From an uncultured Collinsella sp. (GTDB lineage Bacteria > Actinomycetota > Coriobacteriia > Coriobacteriales > Coriobacteriaceae): a DNA stretch of 64,000 bases. A model generated the notes under the pieces. It worked only from the letters and a program-made list of their open reading frames with translations. It had not been told where the DNA came from and did not search any database. Below are positions 26,158-34,717 of the stretch, in pieces. Made by a program: the position numbers and the translations under genes. The first letter of the stretch is position 1. Each line of letters starts with the position of its first letter. The stretch covers positions 1 through 64,000 of the forward strand of contig UQHQ01000006.1 of the NCBI GenBank assembly GCA_900540945.1. Direction: 5' to 3'.

Positions 26158-28653
26158 TTATAGGTAGCGGCCGGTGATACTTGCGGAGCAGGCCGCGATG
26201 TCGCCCGGCGTGCCGGCGCAGACGATTTGCCCGCCCGCGTCGCCACCGCCCGGGCCCATGTCGATCACGTAATCGGCGTTACGGATAAGGTCGAGATCGT
26301 GTTCGATCATGATAACCGTGGCGCCCTTGGCAACGAGGCCGTCGAACACACTCAGCAACACCTGAACATCGAGCGGATGCAGGCCGATCGTGGGCTCGTC
26401 GAACACGAATACGGCGTCGTCCTGCACGCGGCCCATCTCGCTCGCAAGCTTAAGACGCTGAGCCTCGCCGCCCGAGAGCGCCGGTGTGGGCTCGCCAAGC
26501 GTGAGATAACCCAGGCCCAGGTCGTGCAAGGTCTGCAAGCGCGTCTGAACCTTCTTGAGTCCCACCGTGGCGTCGATGGCCTCGTCCACACTCATGTCCA
26601 TAAGCTGCGGCAGCGTAAGCAGACTCCCGTCCTTGCCCTCGCGATGGATATGCGAGGCGGCCTCGGCGTAGCGCGAACCACGGCATGCCGGGCAGACGAT
26701 CTCGACGTCGGGCAAAAACTGCACGTCGAGCGAAATCGAGCCCGTTCCATCGCACGTAGGGCAGCGCAAGGCGCCGGTGTTGTAGCTAAAGGCGCCCGCC
26801 TTGTAGCCGGCTGCCTTGGCTTCGGGCGTACGGGCGAAGGCGCGTCGCAGCTCATCATGGATGTCGGCATAGGTCGCTACCGTCGAGCGCACGTTGGCAC
26901 CGATGGGCGTGGCGTCAATCAGGTTGGCACGTGCAATGTCCTCGGCATCGACCCAACGCACGTGCCCCGGCAGACGCTCGCCAGCTGCCCGAGCCTTGAG
27001 CGCCGGGATGAGCGTCTCGAGCACCAACGTCGTCTTGCCCGAACCCGAAACACCCGTCACCGCGACGAGACGACCGCGCGGGATATCGACTTCGAGCGGC
27101 TTGACGGTATGGATGGTATCGGTCGCCATGCGGATATGGCCCTGGTCGAACATTTCGTCGTCAGTCACCTGTGGGCGCAAGCGCTTGGGCTCGGCGCGCA
27201 AAAACGGAGCGATGCGGCTGTCCCGCGATTGCTCGACCTCGTCTACCGCACCAGCGGCGATTACACTGCCGCCGCCTGCTCCGGCAACGGGGCCCATCTC
27301 GACCAGATAGTCGGCTTCCGCCAGTACGCGCGTGTCGTGGTCGACAACAACCATGGTGTTGCCGTCATCCACCAGATCGCGCATCACGCCCACCAAGCCG
27401 TCGACATTGGCTGGATGCAAGCCGATCGAAGGCTCGTCCAGTACATAGAGCACGCCTGTCGATCGGTTACGCACCACGCGAGCAAGCTGCACACGCTGGC
27501 GCTCACCCGTGGAGAGCGTAGCACCGGCGCGATCGAGCGAAAGGTAGTCGAGACCCAGGTCAACCAGGCGATGGGCCGCGCTCAAAAACGAATCGCAGAT
27601 ATCCGTCGCCATGGGCCGCATCTCGGGCGGCAAGGATGCGGGCACCCCGCGCACCCACTCAATCGCCTCGCCCAGCGTCATGGCCGCGGCCTGCGCCAGA
27701 TTGATACCGCACACCTGGGGCTGGCGTGCAGCCTCGGAGAGACGCGCGCCGCCGCAATCGCGGCATGCTCCCTCGCGCAAAAAGCGCGCAACGCGTTTGA
27801 GGCCCTTGTCGTCCTTAACCTTGGCGAGCGCATTCTCGACGGTATAGACGGCGTTGTAATAGGTAAAGTCGAGCGGCGTGGCGCCCTCGCCGTTTTTGGG
27901 AACGTAGAGAATGTGTTTCTTAACCGCCGGACCGTGGAACACAATGTCGCGCTCTTGAGGCGTGAGCTGGTTAAACGGCACGTCGGTGCGCACGCCCATC
28001 TCGCCAGCCACCTGCTTCATCAGATCCCACATGAGCGTGCCCCAGGGAAGGACCGCACCCTCGTTGATAGTCTTTGACTCGTCGGGTACCAGGCTCGCCT
28101 CGTCCACCTCGCGCATGACACCGGTGCCGCCGCAGGCGGGACACGCGCCGCCGCTATTGAAAGCCAAATCCTCGGCACTCGGCGCGTAGAACTCGCGGCC
28201 GCATGTCGGACACGTGAGCGACAGGCCCGCAGCCACGTTAAGGCTCGGCTCCACACGTGCCCCGCAATGCGGGCACACGTGATGGGCGCAACGGCTAAAG
28301 AGCAGACGCAGGCTGTTGTTGAGCTCGGTCATGGTACCAAAGGTCGAGCGCACGCCCGGCACGCTCGGGCGCTGGTGCAGCGCGAGCGCCGCCGGCACGT
28401 GTAGCACCTCGTCCACCTGGGCGTGCTCGGCTTGCGTCAGGCGACGTCGAGTATAGGTGCTGAGTGCTTCCAAGTAGCGACGCGAGCCCTCGGCATAAAG
28501 AACTCCCAGTGCCAGCGAACTCTTGCCCGAGCCCGACACGCCGGCAATACCCACGAGCTTTCCCAGCGGAATATCGATATCGATGTCTTTGAGGTTATGG
28601 ACGCGCGCGCCACGCACCTCGATAGCCTGCGGACTCATCTTCTGTTCCGTCAT
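26158..28653 (-). CDS. UvrA2-like ABC ATPase lacking the UvrB-binding domain
   Basis: The 831-residue protein is a UvrA-type double ABC ATPase: Walker A GVSGSGKSS and GVSGSGKTT, signatures LSTGERQR and LSGGEAQR, Walker B VLDEPSIGLHP and VFDEPTIGLHP, and zinc-binding CPHCG, CPTCG, CPACGGTG and CPTCDGTG. It is about 100 residues shorter than UvrA; the shortfall is where the UvrB-binding domain normally sits, after the first CPHCG. This matches class II UvrA proteins, which in some bacteria aid tolerance to DNA-binding drugs rather than classical repair. The ATG at 28,653 has AGGGTG upstream; an earlier ATG at 28,671 overlaps the stop codon of the upstream ATPase gene, so the two are translationally linked. 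Confidence 0.88.
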   Translation of the reverse strand: MTEQKMSPQAIEVRGARVHNLKDIDIDIPLGKLVGIAGVSGSGKSSLALGVLYAEGSRRYLEALSTYTRRRLTQAEHAQVDEVLHVPAALALHQRPSVPGVRSTFGTMTELNNSLRLLFSRCAHHVCPHCGARVEPSLNVAAGLSLTCPTCGREFYAPSAEDLAFNSGGACPACGGTGVMREVDEASLVPDESKTINEGAVLPWGTLMWDLMKQVAGEMGVRTDVPFNQLTPQERDIVFHGPAVKKHILYVPKNGEGATPLDFTYYNAVYTVENALAKVKDDKGLKRVARFLREGACRDCGGARLSEAARQPQVCGINLAQAAAMTLGEAIEWVRGVPASLPPEMRPMATDICDSFLSAAHRLVDLGLDYLSLDRAGATLSTGERQRVQLARVVRNRSTGVLYVLDEPSIGLHPANVDGLVGVMRDLVDDGNTMVVVDHDTRVLAEADYLVEMGPVAGAGGGSVIAAGAVDEVEQSRDSRIAPFLRAEPKRLRPQVTDDEMFDQGHIRMATDTIHTVKPLEVDIPRGRLVAVTGVSGSGKTTLVLETLIPALKARAAGERLPGHVRWVDAEDIARANLIDATPIGANVRSTVATYADIHDELRRAFARTPEAKAAGYKAGAFSYNTGALRCPTCDGTGSISLDVQFLPDVEIVCPACRGSRYAEAASHIHREGKDGSLLTLPQLMDMSVDEAIDATVGLKKVQTRLQTLHDLGLGYLTLGEPTPALSGGEAQRLKLASEMGRVQDDAVFVFDEPTIGLHPLDVQVLLSVFDGLVAKGATVIMIEHDLDLIRNADYVIDMGPGGGDAGGQIVCAGTPGDIAACSASITGRYL

Positions 28654-28663
28654 CTTTATCACC

Positions 28664-29782
28664 CTACTCATGCCATAAAAAGCGGTCGCGGATATACTCG
28701 CCCAGCATGGGCACGGTAAACCGGACGAGGCCGTATCCGGCGGCCTCGATGACGCGCTCGCGAATCAGACTTGCGCGATATTTACTCGCCCAGCTCTGGG
28801 TGCGATCGCAACGCTCAATAATATCCGCCATGCGCGTCGGTTTACCCTCGTCAACCGCCATGGCCTCGATAAAGAGGCGTTGCGGACTGCGCAATCCATA
28901 ATACAGGGGCGCGTCGACCGCTTCGTAGAACTCGGAGACGGCATCCGCATGGCCATCCTCGACATCGCACCTTTCAATGACCTGCGAGTTGCGTCGGACA
29001 GCAGAGCGCCACATGTAATAGCCCACGAGCTGAACCATATAGGGATGTCCCATGCTCTTGCGTGCCGCAAGGTCCGCCGTCTCCGCATCAACGTAAAGAC
29101 CAGCGTCTTTGACCGTCTGGATATATGAATCGCGCACCTTGGGCAAAGAAATCGCCCCCAGCGTACGCTGCTGGGCGCGGCGCAAAAACGTCACGCTCGG
29201 CTCTTCGAGCAAGTCATCAACCATACTGGGCAATCCAGCGAACACCAGCGCAAGACCGCGCTGGTCGCTATCGGGCAATCCCGTATTATCCTGGTCTCCG
29301 AGCACCTGCTGATAGAGAACGGCAAGAGCCGCCAGTTCCTCGATAGACGCCGATTGGGCCTCGTCAATCGCAAACAGTATGCCCTTGCCTGGACCGAGCT
29401 TCTTGAGGCGCTCGTTGACCAGCCCTCGCAACGTTTCGCCCTTTGCCCGCGCCGCCTTGACCGGCATCCGGCCAAATGACGGCCCGAACTCCATTGACGT
29501 CACAACGGGTTTATTCGAGCGAAGCGCGTCGGCCAAGCGGTCGCATAAGCCAAGCGAAGCGGAATCGGAGACAACCGCCCATCTGCGCTCATTGGCTAGA
29601 CGTTGCAGCTCCCGCAGGAGAACCGTCTTGCCGCAGCCGCGGTTTCCCGTAATGAGCATGAGCCTGCCCGGCGCTCCGGCGCCGTTATCGAGCCCTTCTT
29701 CGAAATCTTCGATGACCGACTCGCGACCGATGAGCATCGGAGGCCGCTTGCCAGCCGTGGGCTTAAAGGGATTTGGATTCAT
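28664..29782 (-). CDS. AAA ATPase (AAA_16/ORC-like) with C-terminal winged-helix region
   Basis: The 372-residue protein has LIGRE at its N-terminus, Walker A GNRGCGKTVLL near residue 46, Walker B ILFAIDEAQ near 137 and a sensor region ALVFAGLPSMVDDL. The C-terminal third looks like a winged helix (MADIIERCDRTQSWASKYRASL). Such actinobacterial ATPases resemble ORC/Cdc6 and STAND-type proteins; their role is not known. The stop overlaps the start region of the UvrA2-like gene, which suggests a joint function. Three 10-bp repeats lie just upstream. Confidence 0.82.
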   Translation of the reverse strand: MNPNPFKPTAGKRPPMLIGRESVIEDFEEGLDNGAGAPGRLMLITGNRGCGKTVLLRELQRLANERRWAVVSDSASLGLCDRLADALRSNKPVVTSMEFGPSFGRMPVKAARAKGETLRGLVNERLKKLGPGKGILFAIDEAQSASIEELAALAVLYQQVLGDQDNTGLPDSDQRGLALVFAGLPSMVDDLLEEPSVTFLRRAQQRTLGAISLPKVRDSYIQTVKDAGLYVDAETADLAARKSMGHPYMVQLVGYYMWRSAVRRNSQVIERCDVEDGHADAVSEFYEAVDAPLYYGLRSPQRLFIEAMAVDEGKPTRMADIIERCDRTQSWASKYRASLIRERVIEAAGYGLVRFTVPMLGEYIRDRFLWHE

Positions 29783-29817
29783 GTCGGCCTCCTCGGATTG
29801 GCAAACCCTGGCAATAG

Positions 29818-29847
29818 TTATACCAACTTATACCGAGTTATACCAAT
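29818..29847. repeat. Three 10-bp TTATACC direct repeats upstream of the AAA ATPase gene
   Basis: TTATACCAAC, TTATACCGAG and TTATACCAAT follow each other in exact 10-bp register, 36-65 bp upstream of the ATPase start. Their position fits an operator of the ATPase/UvrA2 operon. Confidence 0.8.
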
Positions 29848-29849
29848 AG

Positions 29850-29882
29850 CATGTGACAAAGGAGCTGTCCCTTTGTCACATG
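29850..29882. repeat. Hairpin of the AAAGGGACAG-core family, overlapping a stop codon
   Basis: CATGTGACAAAGG / CCTTTGTCACATG is a 13-bp stem with loop AGCTGTC. The TGA of the TetM-like gene (29,876-29,878) lies inside it. Confidence 0.85.
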
Positions 29883-31879
29883 TGGCCGAAAAACTCGGCG
29901 TCTGCTGCTCGCCAGGGGCGGAAGGTGGCGGGATCGATCTTTACGTGCGCCGCGGCGGGTACGCCGTACCATTTGACCGTGTAACCGGCGCCGTGAGAGC
30001 AAAAGACCGAGTCGGGCGTGTTGGGCAGATCGGCCTCGGGCTCATAGGCGGCCGCCTCGATGACGCGCTCGGCATCATGGCAAGCCGCATAGCCGGCGAA
30101 CTCCAGGTACAGATGCCCGCGACCACTCGTGTAGGCGGCTACCTCCAGCGCGTAATCCTGCACCTCAGATGCCGGCACGCGACCCACAAGCTTCGCCCGG
30201 TCCCCCGCCATCGTCGGCGGCTCGTACTCGGCACCCATGCGCGTGGCATCCGAGAGCGCCCGACCCACGCACTCCCCCGGCACCTCGAGCTCAAAGCGAT
30301 ACCACGGCTCCAACAGCACCGCCGCGCCGGCCTCGCGCGCCTGCATCAAACCCTGGCGAATCGCGCGGTACGTGGCCTGGCGAAAATCGCCGCCCTCGGT
30401 GTGCTTGGCATGCGCGCGGCCGCCCGTGAGCGTAATGCGCACATCGGTGATGGGCGAGCCGGTCAGCACGCCCAGGTGATCGCGCTCCATGGCGTTGGTG
30501 AGCGCCAAACGCTGCCAGTTAAGATCGAGCTCGTCAGTCGAGGTCACGGTGCCAAACTGCACGCCCGAACCCGCCGGCAACGGCTCCAGGCGCAGATGCA
30601 CCTCTGCATAGTGGCGCAGTGGCTCAAAGTGGCCCACGCCCTCGACCGGCTGCGAAATAGTCTCCTTATAGAGGATACCGCCAGACTCAAACGCAACCGA
30701 AAGGCCAAAGCGATCTGCCAACACCCGCTGCACAACCTCGAGTTGCACAGCGCCCATCAGCTGTAAATGAATCTGCTCAAGATGCGTGTTCCAGCTTACG
30801 CCGAGCATGGGATCTTCGTCCGCTAACTCAGTCAGCGCTTTGAACACCGCATGGACATCGTGTTCGCCCGGAAGCACCGTATAGGTGAGGACCGGCGCAA
30901 TGACAGGCGCATCGCCCGCGGGCTCCGCGCCCAGGGCGTCCCCCGGGCGAACGTGCGCAAGACCCGTCACGGCGCAAATACCGCCAGCAGCAACTTCTTG
31001 GGCAAGCTCATACTTTTCGCCGTTATAGATGCGTACCTGATCGACCTTTTGCTCCCATGCCTCGGCACCGGAACGTCCGTTAATCATCTGTTTGGCATGC
31101 AGCGTGCCGCCGGTCACTTTAACCCATGCCAAACGCTCGCCGCGATCCCCGCGGCTGACACGATAGACGCGCGCGGCAAACTCTGGGAGCCACGTCTGTT
31201 CACGCATCAGAGTGCATATGCCATCCAGCAGCTCGTCCACGCCTTGGTCCTTGAGCGCCGAGCCGGCAAAGCAGGGAAAGAGCTTGCGCTCGGCGACCGT
31301 GCGCGACAGCGTTGCGACGGAAAGCTCACCCGCCTCAAGAAACTCCTCGAGCGCCGCTTCGTCCAACGCGGCAGCGTCCTCCTGAACGGCACCACCCGTC
31401 AGCAGTTCGTTGGCATCCAGGCAACCCTCGGAAAGGCGCTTCCCGAGCTGTGCCAGCAAAACATCGCGGCCGGGATTCTCCAAATCGATTTTGTTGATAT
31501 AGATGAACGTCGGAATGTCATAGCGCGCAAGCAGGCGCCACAAGGTTTCGGTGTGCCCTTGCACGCCGTCGTTGGCGCCCACAACCAAAATCGCGTAGTC
31601 GAGTGCGCGCAGCGTGCGCTCCGCCTCGGCAGAAAAATCGACATGCCCCGGCGCATCCACGAGCATGACGTGGGTATCGCCGTGGTCGAGCACGGCCTGC
31701 GACGAGAAGATTGTGATACCACGCTCGCGCTCGATCGCGTTGGTGTCCAGATGCGAATCGCCATCGTCCACGCGGCCGCGCTTGCGAATGCGACCCGCGT
31801 TGAACAGCATGGCCTCGGCCAACGTGGTCTTGCCGGCATCGACATGCGCCAAGATTCCAACGACCGCTTGTTTCGACAT
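29876..31879 (-). CDS. TetM-like ribosome-associated translation GTPase (EF-G family)
   Basis: The 667-residue protein follows the EF-G/TetM plan: GTPase domain with AHVDAGKTT, DTNAIERERGIT, VDAPGHVDFS and NKID, then domains II to V. The length and the absence of the EF-G insert match ribosomal protection proteins. Related chromosomal proteins without proven tetracycline resistance are common in Firmicutes and Actinobacteria, so resistance should not be assumed. The ATG at 31,879 is preceded by AGAGGAGAG. The stop codon lies inside a dispersed hairpin (29,850-29,882). Confidence 0.85.
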   Translation of the reverse strand: MSKQAVVGILAHVDAGKTTLAEAMLFNAGRIRKRGRVDDGDSHLDTNAIERERGITIFSSQAVLDHGDTHVMLVDAPGHVDFSAEAERTLRALDYAILVVGANDGVQGHTETLWRLLARYDIPTFIYINKIDLENPGRDVLLAQLGKRLSEGCLDANELLTGGAVQEDAAALDEAALEEFLEAGELSVATLSRTVAERKLFPCFAGSALKDQGVDELLDGICTLMREQTWLPEFAARVYRVSRGDRGERLAWVKVTGGTLHAKQMINGRSGAEAWEQKVDQVRIYNGEKYELAQEVAAGGICAVTGLAHVRPGDALGAEPAGDAPVIAPVLTYTVLPGEHDVHAVFKALTELADEDPMLGVSWNTHLEQIHLQLMGAVQLEVVQRVLADRFGLSVAFESGGILYKETISQPVEGVGHFEPLRHYAEVHLRLEPLPAGSGVQFGTVTSTDELDLNWQRLALTNAMERDHLGVLTGSPITDVRITLTGGRAHAKHTEGGDFRQATYRAIRQGLMQAREAGAAVLLEPWYRFELEVPGECVGRALSDATRMGAEYEPPTMAGDRAKLVGRVPASEVQDYALEVAAYTSGRGHLYLEFAGYAACHDAERVIEAAAYEPEADLPNTPDSVFCSHGAGYTVKWYGVPAAAHVKIDPATFRPWRAADAEFFGHM

Positions 31880-32068
31880 GGCTCTCCTCTTATTGCAAGC
31901 CCATCGCACGCGGCAACGGGCGTTCACGTTCCACACTGGATGATACAATTTATGGGCCGACGGGCGAAGCGGGCCCTATCCCCCGACCGAGCTCATCGCC
32001 CCGCGTTGCCGCGCGGCGATTTTCGTAGGTTCGCGCCTTGCGAAAGCCGGCTCGCAAAACAGCGCAGC

Positions 32069-32104
32069 GAACGAAAATGACCCCACCCGGGGCCATTTTC
32101 GTTC
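32069..32104. terminator. Hairpin downstream of the GNAT gene
   Basis: GAACGAAAATG-A-CCCC ACCC GGGG-C-CATTTTCGTTC, a long stem with one internal mismatch, lies 30 nt past the stop of the leftward acetyltransferase gene. Confidence 0.7.
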
Positions 32105-32133
32105 GTGCAAATTGTTGATACGCGTCCCCGCTC

Positions 32134-32622
32134 TTATGTCTCACGCAGCCAATCAAACGCGACGCGCGGCGTACCGTCCGACACATATACGATACCGGCG
32201 CGCTTAAACCCGGCCTTGGCGATGGCGCCCTGCATAGGCAGGTTGTCTTGGTGCGTGTCGATACGCAGATGGTCGATACGTTCCTTGGCAAAGGCAAACA
32301 TCGCGGCCGCGATACCGTGCACGGTGCCGTCGGATGCCACGCGGTGCAGCACGGCGTACGGAGCGTCGCTGCGCCATTGACCGCCCTCAATTACGTCATA
32401 GCACTCGTCCGGGCCCGGTAAAAAGGCAAACGTCGCCACCACGCGACCGTCGACTTCGCACACGTAGCTGCCACCAGCGGCAATATCGGCAGCCAGTTGC
32501 TCGGCCGAAGGCGTGCCCTCGGGCCACTGCGTGGCGTTGCCATGCGCGCGCATAAAGGCGCGGGCGGCGTCATAGATAGCCATGACAGCGGGAATGTCGG
32601 TATCGAGGGTTTTTCTGATCAT
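32134..32622 (-). CDS. GNAT-family N-acetyltransferase
   Basis: The 162-residue protein has the GNAT acyl-CoA-binding fold: YVCEVDGRVVATFAF in the central strands, LHRVASDGTVHGIAAAMFAFA for the acetyl-CoA loop, and IDTHQDNLPMQGAIAKAGF. The substrate cannot be deduced. The ATG at 32,622 is used; the codon before it is a possible GTG start. It is monocistronic. Confidence 0.85.
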   Translation of the reverse strand: MIRKTLDTDIPAVMAIYDAARAFMRAHGNATQWPEGTPSAEQLAADIAAGGSYVCEVDGRVVATFAFLPGPDECYDVIEGGQWRSDAPYAVLHRVASDGTVHGIAAAMFAFAKERIDHLRIDTHQDNLPMQGAIAKAGFKRAGIVYVSDGTPRVAFDWLRET

Positions 32623-32699
32623 CACGCGGCGACCTCACGTTTATTGGTATCACTTTGGTTGAGCAATGATACCAGCGTTTGGAGAGAGGCGCGAAGCAG

Positions 32700-32996
32700 A
32701 TGGGAAGCAAAAAGCGAGCCGCCTGGTCAAAGGCCAAAAGCGAGTTTTTGGGCGCTGCTACCGGCGGCGATATGAGCGACCTGTTTGCGCGCGAGGACGA
32801 GCGCCGCGACGCCCTGGACGCCGAGCGCGATGAAGCCTGGCGTTACAAATCGTGCGAACGCAAAAACCGTTACGACACGCGCGCCGAGGCCGAGGCCGTT
32901 ATGGCCGACTGCGAAAACCGCGGACGCCGCGGGCTGGCCTGCTACAAATGCGAATACTGCGGCGGCTGGCACCTGACGTCGCACCCTTGGAAATAG
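32700..32996 (+). CDS. Small cysteine-rich (zinc-ribbon-like) protein
   Basis: The 98-residue basic protein has an acidic helical middle and a C-terminal cluster, CYKCEYCGGWHLTSHPW, that looks like half of a zinc ribbon, with C-x16-C upstream (KSCERKN and MADCENRG). Similar small CxxCGxWH proteins occur in phages and actinobacteria without known function. The ATG at 32,700 is chosen; GGAGAGAGG lies 10 nt upstream, which is not ideal. Confidence 0.7.
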   Translation: MGSKKRAAWSKAKSEFLGAATGGDMSDLFAREDERRDALDAERDEAWRYKSCERKNRYDTRAEAEAVMADCENRGRRGLACYKCEYCGGWHLTSHPWK

Positions 32997-33044
32997 ACCC
33001 CGCATCGGCACGGCACTGACGGAGCGCCGGCCATCGCACGAAAG

Positions 33045-33749
33045 CTACGGGCGCGGCGGCACCAAAACATCGTAGCGAACGGCCTTGCCCGCAAGTTGAT
33101 AGCTCGGCTTAACACCGGCAAGCAGTGGCCCCTTCACCGGCCGCTTGATAACCAACTTACGCGGGTGCACCGCAAGCGCAGCCTCGACCAGCGTCTCCTC
33201 ATCGGCGCACGGCTGCTCCAGATGGTGCAAGAGTTGGAATTTCTTTTTAACCGCCGCGCTCTTGGTGCGTCCGGGAAACATGGGGTCCAGATACACCACG
33301 TCGGGAGCGGTGAGCTCGCCCCGCCCGATCAGCTCAGCTGTATGGTAAAGGCCGGCAATGCTGTCCTCGCCCGCATGTAAGCGCATGCGCGCCACGGCTG
33401 TCGCAAGCGCCGGATCATCTGCCGCGCGATCCAAAGCATCCTTGAGGAGCGCCGCGATCACGCAATCCTGCTCATACAGATCGACGGTAAAGCCCGCGGC
33501 CGCCAGCAGCAGCGAATCCTCGCCAAAGCCTGCCGTGGCGTCAATCGCCCATGGGCTCTCGATGCCTTTTGCGCGCGCAGCCTTTACCAGCAGTTCTTGC
33601 TGCAGACGGCCCTGCTTGAGCCGTGGAAGCATGCGGCCAAAATCGGCACGCAGCTCCATCGTGCCGTCGGTGAGCGTGAGGCCCTCGGACTTCCCGATCA
33701 GCTCAAGCCCCGCGGACCGAGCAGCAGAAAAGGGATCGACGACGCCCAT
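33045..33749 (-). CDS. rsmJ: 16S rRNA (guanine-1516-N2)-methyltransferase
   Basis: The 234-residue SAM-dependent methyltransferase matches the RsmJ/YhiQ family: AIDATAGFGEDSLLLAAAG for SAM binding, YEQD acidic loop, and the catalytic region YLDPMFPGRTKSAAVKKK. It is expected to methylate a guanine in helix 44 of 16S rRNA. AAGGAG lies 5 nt before the ATG. Confidence 0.88.
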   Translation of the reverse strand: MGVVDPFSAARSAGLELIGKSEGLTLTDGTMELRADFGRMLPRLKQGRLQQELLVKAARAKGIESPWAIDATAGFGEDSLLLAAAGFTVDLYEQDCVIAALLKDALDRAADDPALATAVARMRLHAGEDSIAGLYHTAELIGRGELTAPDVVYLDPMFPGRTKSAAVKKKFQLLHHLEQPCADEETLVEAALAVHPRKLVIKRPVKGPLLAGVKPSYQLAGKAVRYDVLVPPRP

Positions 33750-33812
33750 GGGTACTCCTTAACAAGCAAAACGAATACGTGAGCGCCGTTTATGTCGGCA
33801 CCCAACCGTCCG

Positions 33813-33956
33813 CTATTGTCCCACATGCGACATGGCCCACAGCATCCCAATGCAAAGCACCGCCATCAATCCCGTGCACACGGCAGCGATCACAGAATCA
33901 CCCATGCGCCTTCCCAACGACCGCGGCTCATGCACTTGCCCTGCTCCGTACATCAT
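33813..33956 (-). CDS. 47-residue single-span membrane protein
   Basis: A very short gene supported by AAGGAGG 4 nt before its first ATG (or 7 nt before the second, adjacent ATG). The product is 47 residues: a polar, basic N-terminus (about 1-18) followed by one hydrophobic segment (SVIAAVCTGLMAVLCIGMLW) and a short tail ending in HVGQ. This is the layout of small membrane modulators. It is not recognised. It lies alone between rsmJ and a four-helix membrane protein gene. Confidence 0.65.
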   Translation of the reverse strand: MMYGAGQVHEPRSLGRRMGDSVIAAVCTGLMAVLCIGMLWAMSHVGQ

Positions 33957-34188
33957 GGCTCCTCCTTCGGTCCAGCTCTTACCATGGACCCATCATCGCA
34001 GCGCCGCGCATACGCTGCCATCGATTTGACTTACGCCCAGCTTTCCTTTTTGAAAGGTTGGGTTTGGCTGCGCGGGCTCAATGCGCTTTCAAACGCATGC
34101 ATCGCCGCGTTGAACTACAATGTGCTTCACCATATGTGCAGTACATTGGGTGCGCCAAGTTGGCGTACTCGTATCGAAAGGACCAGCC

Positions 34189-34590
34189 ATGAGCTTCACT
34201 CGCAAGACTCTCAAAATCCTTGCTCTCATCTACTTTGTTTTGGGCATCGCCAGCCTCGTCACCGCCGGCGTCGGTATCGCCACGGGCGGTCTCGATTCCA
34301 CGTACGGTTCGTACGCCACGCTCGCAGCGGTCGTGCTTATCGCCAAGGGTCTCGTCGACCTTGCCGCAGGCGTCGCCGGTATCAAGGGCGCCAACAAGCC
34401 TTCGCAGGTGGACGGCGCGTTTAAGCTCGGTATTGTTGCCGCGGTCGCCACGCTTGCCCAAGCGGTGCTCACGCTTCCCGCGTTTGGCGGCGACGCCATC
34501 AACTTTGGCGCCTTTGTCATCGTGGTGTACGACCTGTTCTTTGTTCAGCAGGCACACGCCGTTAAGGCCGAGAACAAGGACCGCCTATAA
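34189..34590 (+). CDS. Four-helix integral membrane protein
   Basis: The 133-residue protein has four hydrophobic segments (about 9-30, 43-65, 75-97 and 103-118), with short loops. It is not recognised beyond a small hydrophobic membrane protein family common in Coriobacteriia. AAAGGACC lies upstream of the ATG at 34,189. A terminator follows the gene, so it is monocistronic. Confidence 0.75.
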   Translation: MSFTRKTLKILALIYFVLGIASLVTAGVGIATGGLDSTYGSYATLAAVVLIAKGLVDLAAGVAGIKGANKPSQVDGAFKLGIVAAVATLAQAVLTLPAFGGDAINFGAFVIVVYDLFFVQQAHAVKAENKDRL

Positions 34591-34627
34591 GCGCTCGCTT
34601 CTCATAACCTCTGCAGCCAAGCAACTA

Positions 34628-34667
34628 AAAAGGGCCGATCGCGCATCTCCGCGGTCGGCCCTTTACG
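34628..34667 (+). terminator. Terminator after the four-helix membrane protein gene
   Basis: AAAGGGCCGA and TCGGCCCTTT pair around a 16-base loop that contains further GC pairs, followed by a short T-rich run. Confidence 0.75.
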
Positions 34668-34680
34668 TTTGCCCAGATAA

Positions 34681-34716
34681 AACCTACCAAAAAAACCTGT
34701 CCCTTTTTGGCAGGTT
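34681..34716. repeat. Hairpin of the AAAGGGACAG-core family (stem variant CCTGCC)
   Basis: AACCTACCAAAAA and TTTTTGGCAGGTT pair with one mismatch around a loop containing the CTGTCCC core. It abuts the stop codon of rlmA at 34,718. The stem differs from other family members. Confidence 0.7.
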
Positions 34717-34717
34717 G

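Noticed and set aside
26227..28077. 616-codon frame opposite the UvrA2-like gene
   Set aside because: Antisense shadow in GC-rich DNA; the minus-strand protein has all family motifs.
33792..34424. 210-codon plus-strand frame overlapping the four-helix membrane protein gene
   Set aside because: Ends in low-complexity Arg-rich translation; the other frame has a ribosome site and membrane segments.
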